Positions 63,924-64,000 of a stretch of 64,000 nucleotides of DNA are shown piece after piece (position 1 is the stretch's first letter; the number at the start of each line of letters is the position of its first letter). The notes beneath the pieces are model-generated. The model was not told the DNA's origin. It was given only the letters and a program-made list of their open reading frames with translations, and made no database searches. The stretch is from Halomonas litopenaei (GTDB lineage: Bacteria > Pseudomonadota > Gammaproteobacteria > Pseudomonadales > Halomonadaceae): assembly GCF_003045775.1 (NCBI RefSeq), contig NZ_PXNS01000008.1, forward strand, positions 27,653 to 91,652. Direction: 5' to 3'. The position numbers and the translations under genes were made by a program.

Positions 63924-64000
63924 CTAGTTGACTAGCCACATGGCCATCTCGGGCCACACCAGCAGCGCCGCGAGTACGCATAGCTGCAGGGCGATAAAGG
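63924..64000 (-). CDS. C-terminus of a TRAP transporter large permease (partial)
   Basis: The minus strand reads 24 codons and a TAG stop: FIALQLCVLAALLVWPEMAM, then a short tail. This hydrophobic ending, with the Pro after LLVW, is typical of the last helix of DctM-type TRAP permeases. It lies upstream of dgoA and dgoK, so import of a sugar acid such as galactonate is plausible. Only the end is visible, and the family call rests on this and on context. Confidence 0.55.
   Translation of the reverse strand, partial: FIALQLCVLAALLVWPEMAMWLVN

Overview
The window is a 64 kb piece of a high-GC gammaproteobacterial chromosome. The gene content (PutA/PutP, GltS, an OpuB-type betaine/choline importer, DUF3549, YeaC, the zinc-protease/RimK pair, a RimK-linked helical protein, dgoA/dgoK beside a TRAP transporter) and protein style point to a moderately halophilic Halomonadaceae member such as Halomonas. 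That placement is inference from gene content, not from a marker gene. I see no prophage, CRISPR array, integrase, transposase gene or rRNA. One tRNA gene (Gly, anticodon CCC) is present.

Layout. 1-5114 (minus): the nucleotide-loop half of cobalamin synthesis, transcribed cobT, cbiB, cobD, cobU, cobS, cobC, mostly with 4-base or longer overlaps; cobC runs off the left edge. 5459-6667: glutamate/Na+ symporter. 7297-12159 (plus): a sulfatase, a PA0069-type radical SAM protein and a Tat-exported sulfite dehydrogenase with its cytochrome c. 12278-18842 (minus): GST, DUF2797, YeaC, rhomboid GlpG, a metallophosphatase coupled to NAD kinase, an EamA transporter and a Pmp3-domain protein. 19037-25551: an Lpd-like flavoprotein, a CBS protein, a phosphatase, XRE-cupin/azlC/azlD and a BdlA-like PAS-PAS-MCP protein. 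25716-25789: tRNA-Gly. 26021-34177: DUF1090, a YeeE/YedE transporter and the proline module (AraC regulator, putA, putP).

34321-44646: two OmpW porins, the second with an FNR-like box placed at -41.5 of a candidate promoter; a GGCT-family gene, YqcC, a cystine/polar amino acid ABC importer, DUF3549, RimK and its protease, and a SanA-like protein. 44705-50762 (minus): a suf operon (sufR, B, C, D, S, T) behind a promoter whose -10 is covered by an IscR/SufR-type operator. 51191-54879 (plus): a complete osmoprotectant ABC importer. 55154-64000: PrpD, SDR, a 58-residue membrane protein, nitrilase, gluconokinase, an EamA/LysR divergent pair, and dgoA-dgoK downstream of a TRAP permease that leaves the window at the right edge.

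I found no wholly new multi-gene system. The most unusual structure is non-coding. A 146-bp palindromic repeat with terminal inverted repeats occurs twice (36615-36760 and 54913-55058), with a shortened relative at 10177-10222; in one case its edge supplies a gene's stop codon. There are also at least nine short tandem repeats of 10-24 bp, most at gene ends or in non-conserved protein tails, several with 12-bp units. Several regulatory sites (IscR-type, Fur-like, FNR-like, a TTGCCAAAT palindrome before putA, a palindrome before the cystine importer) can be read directly and link genes to likely signals.
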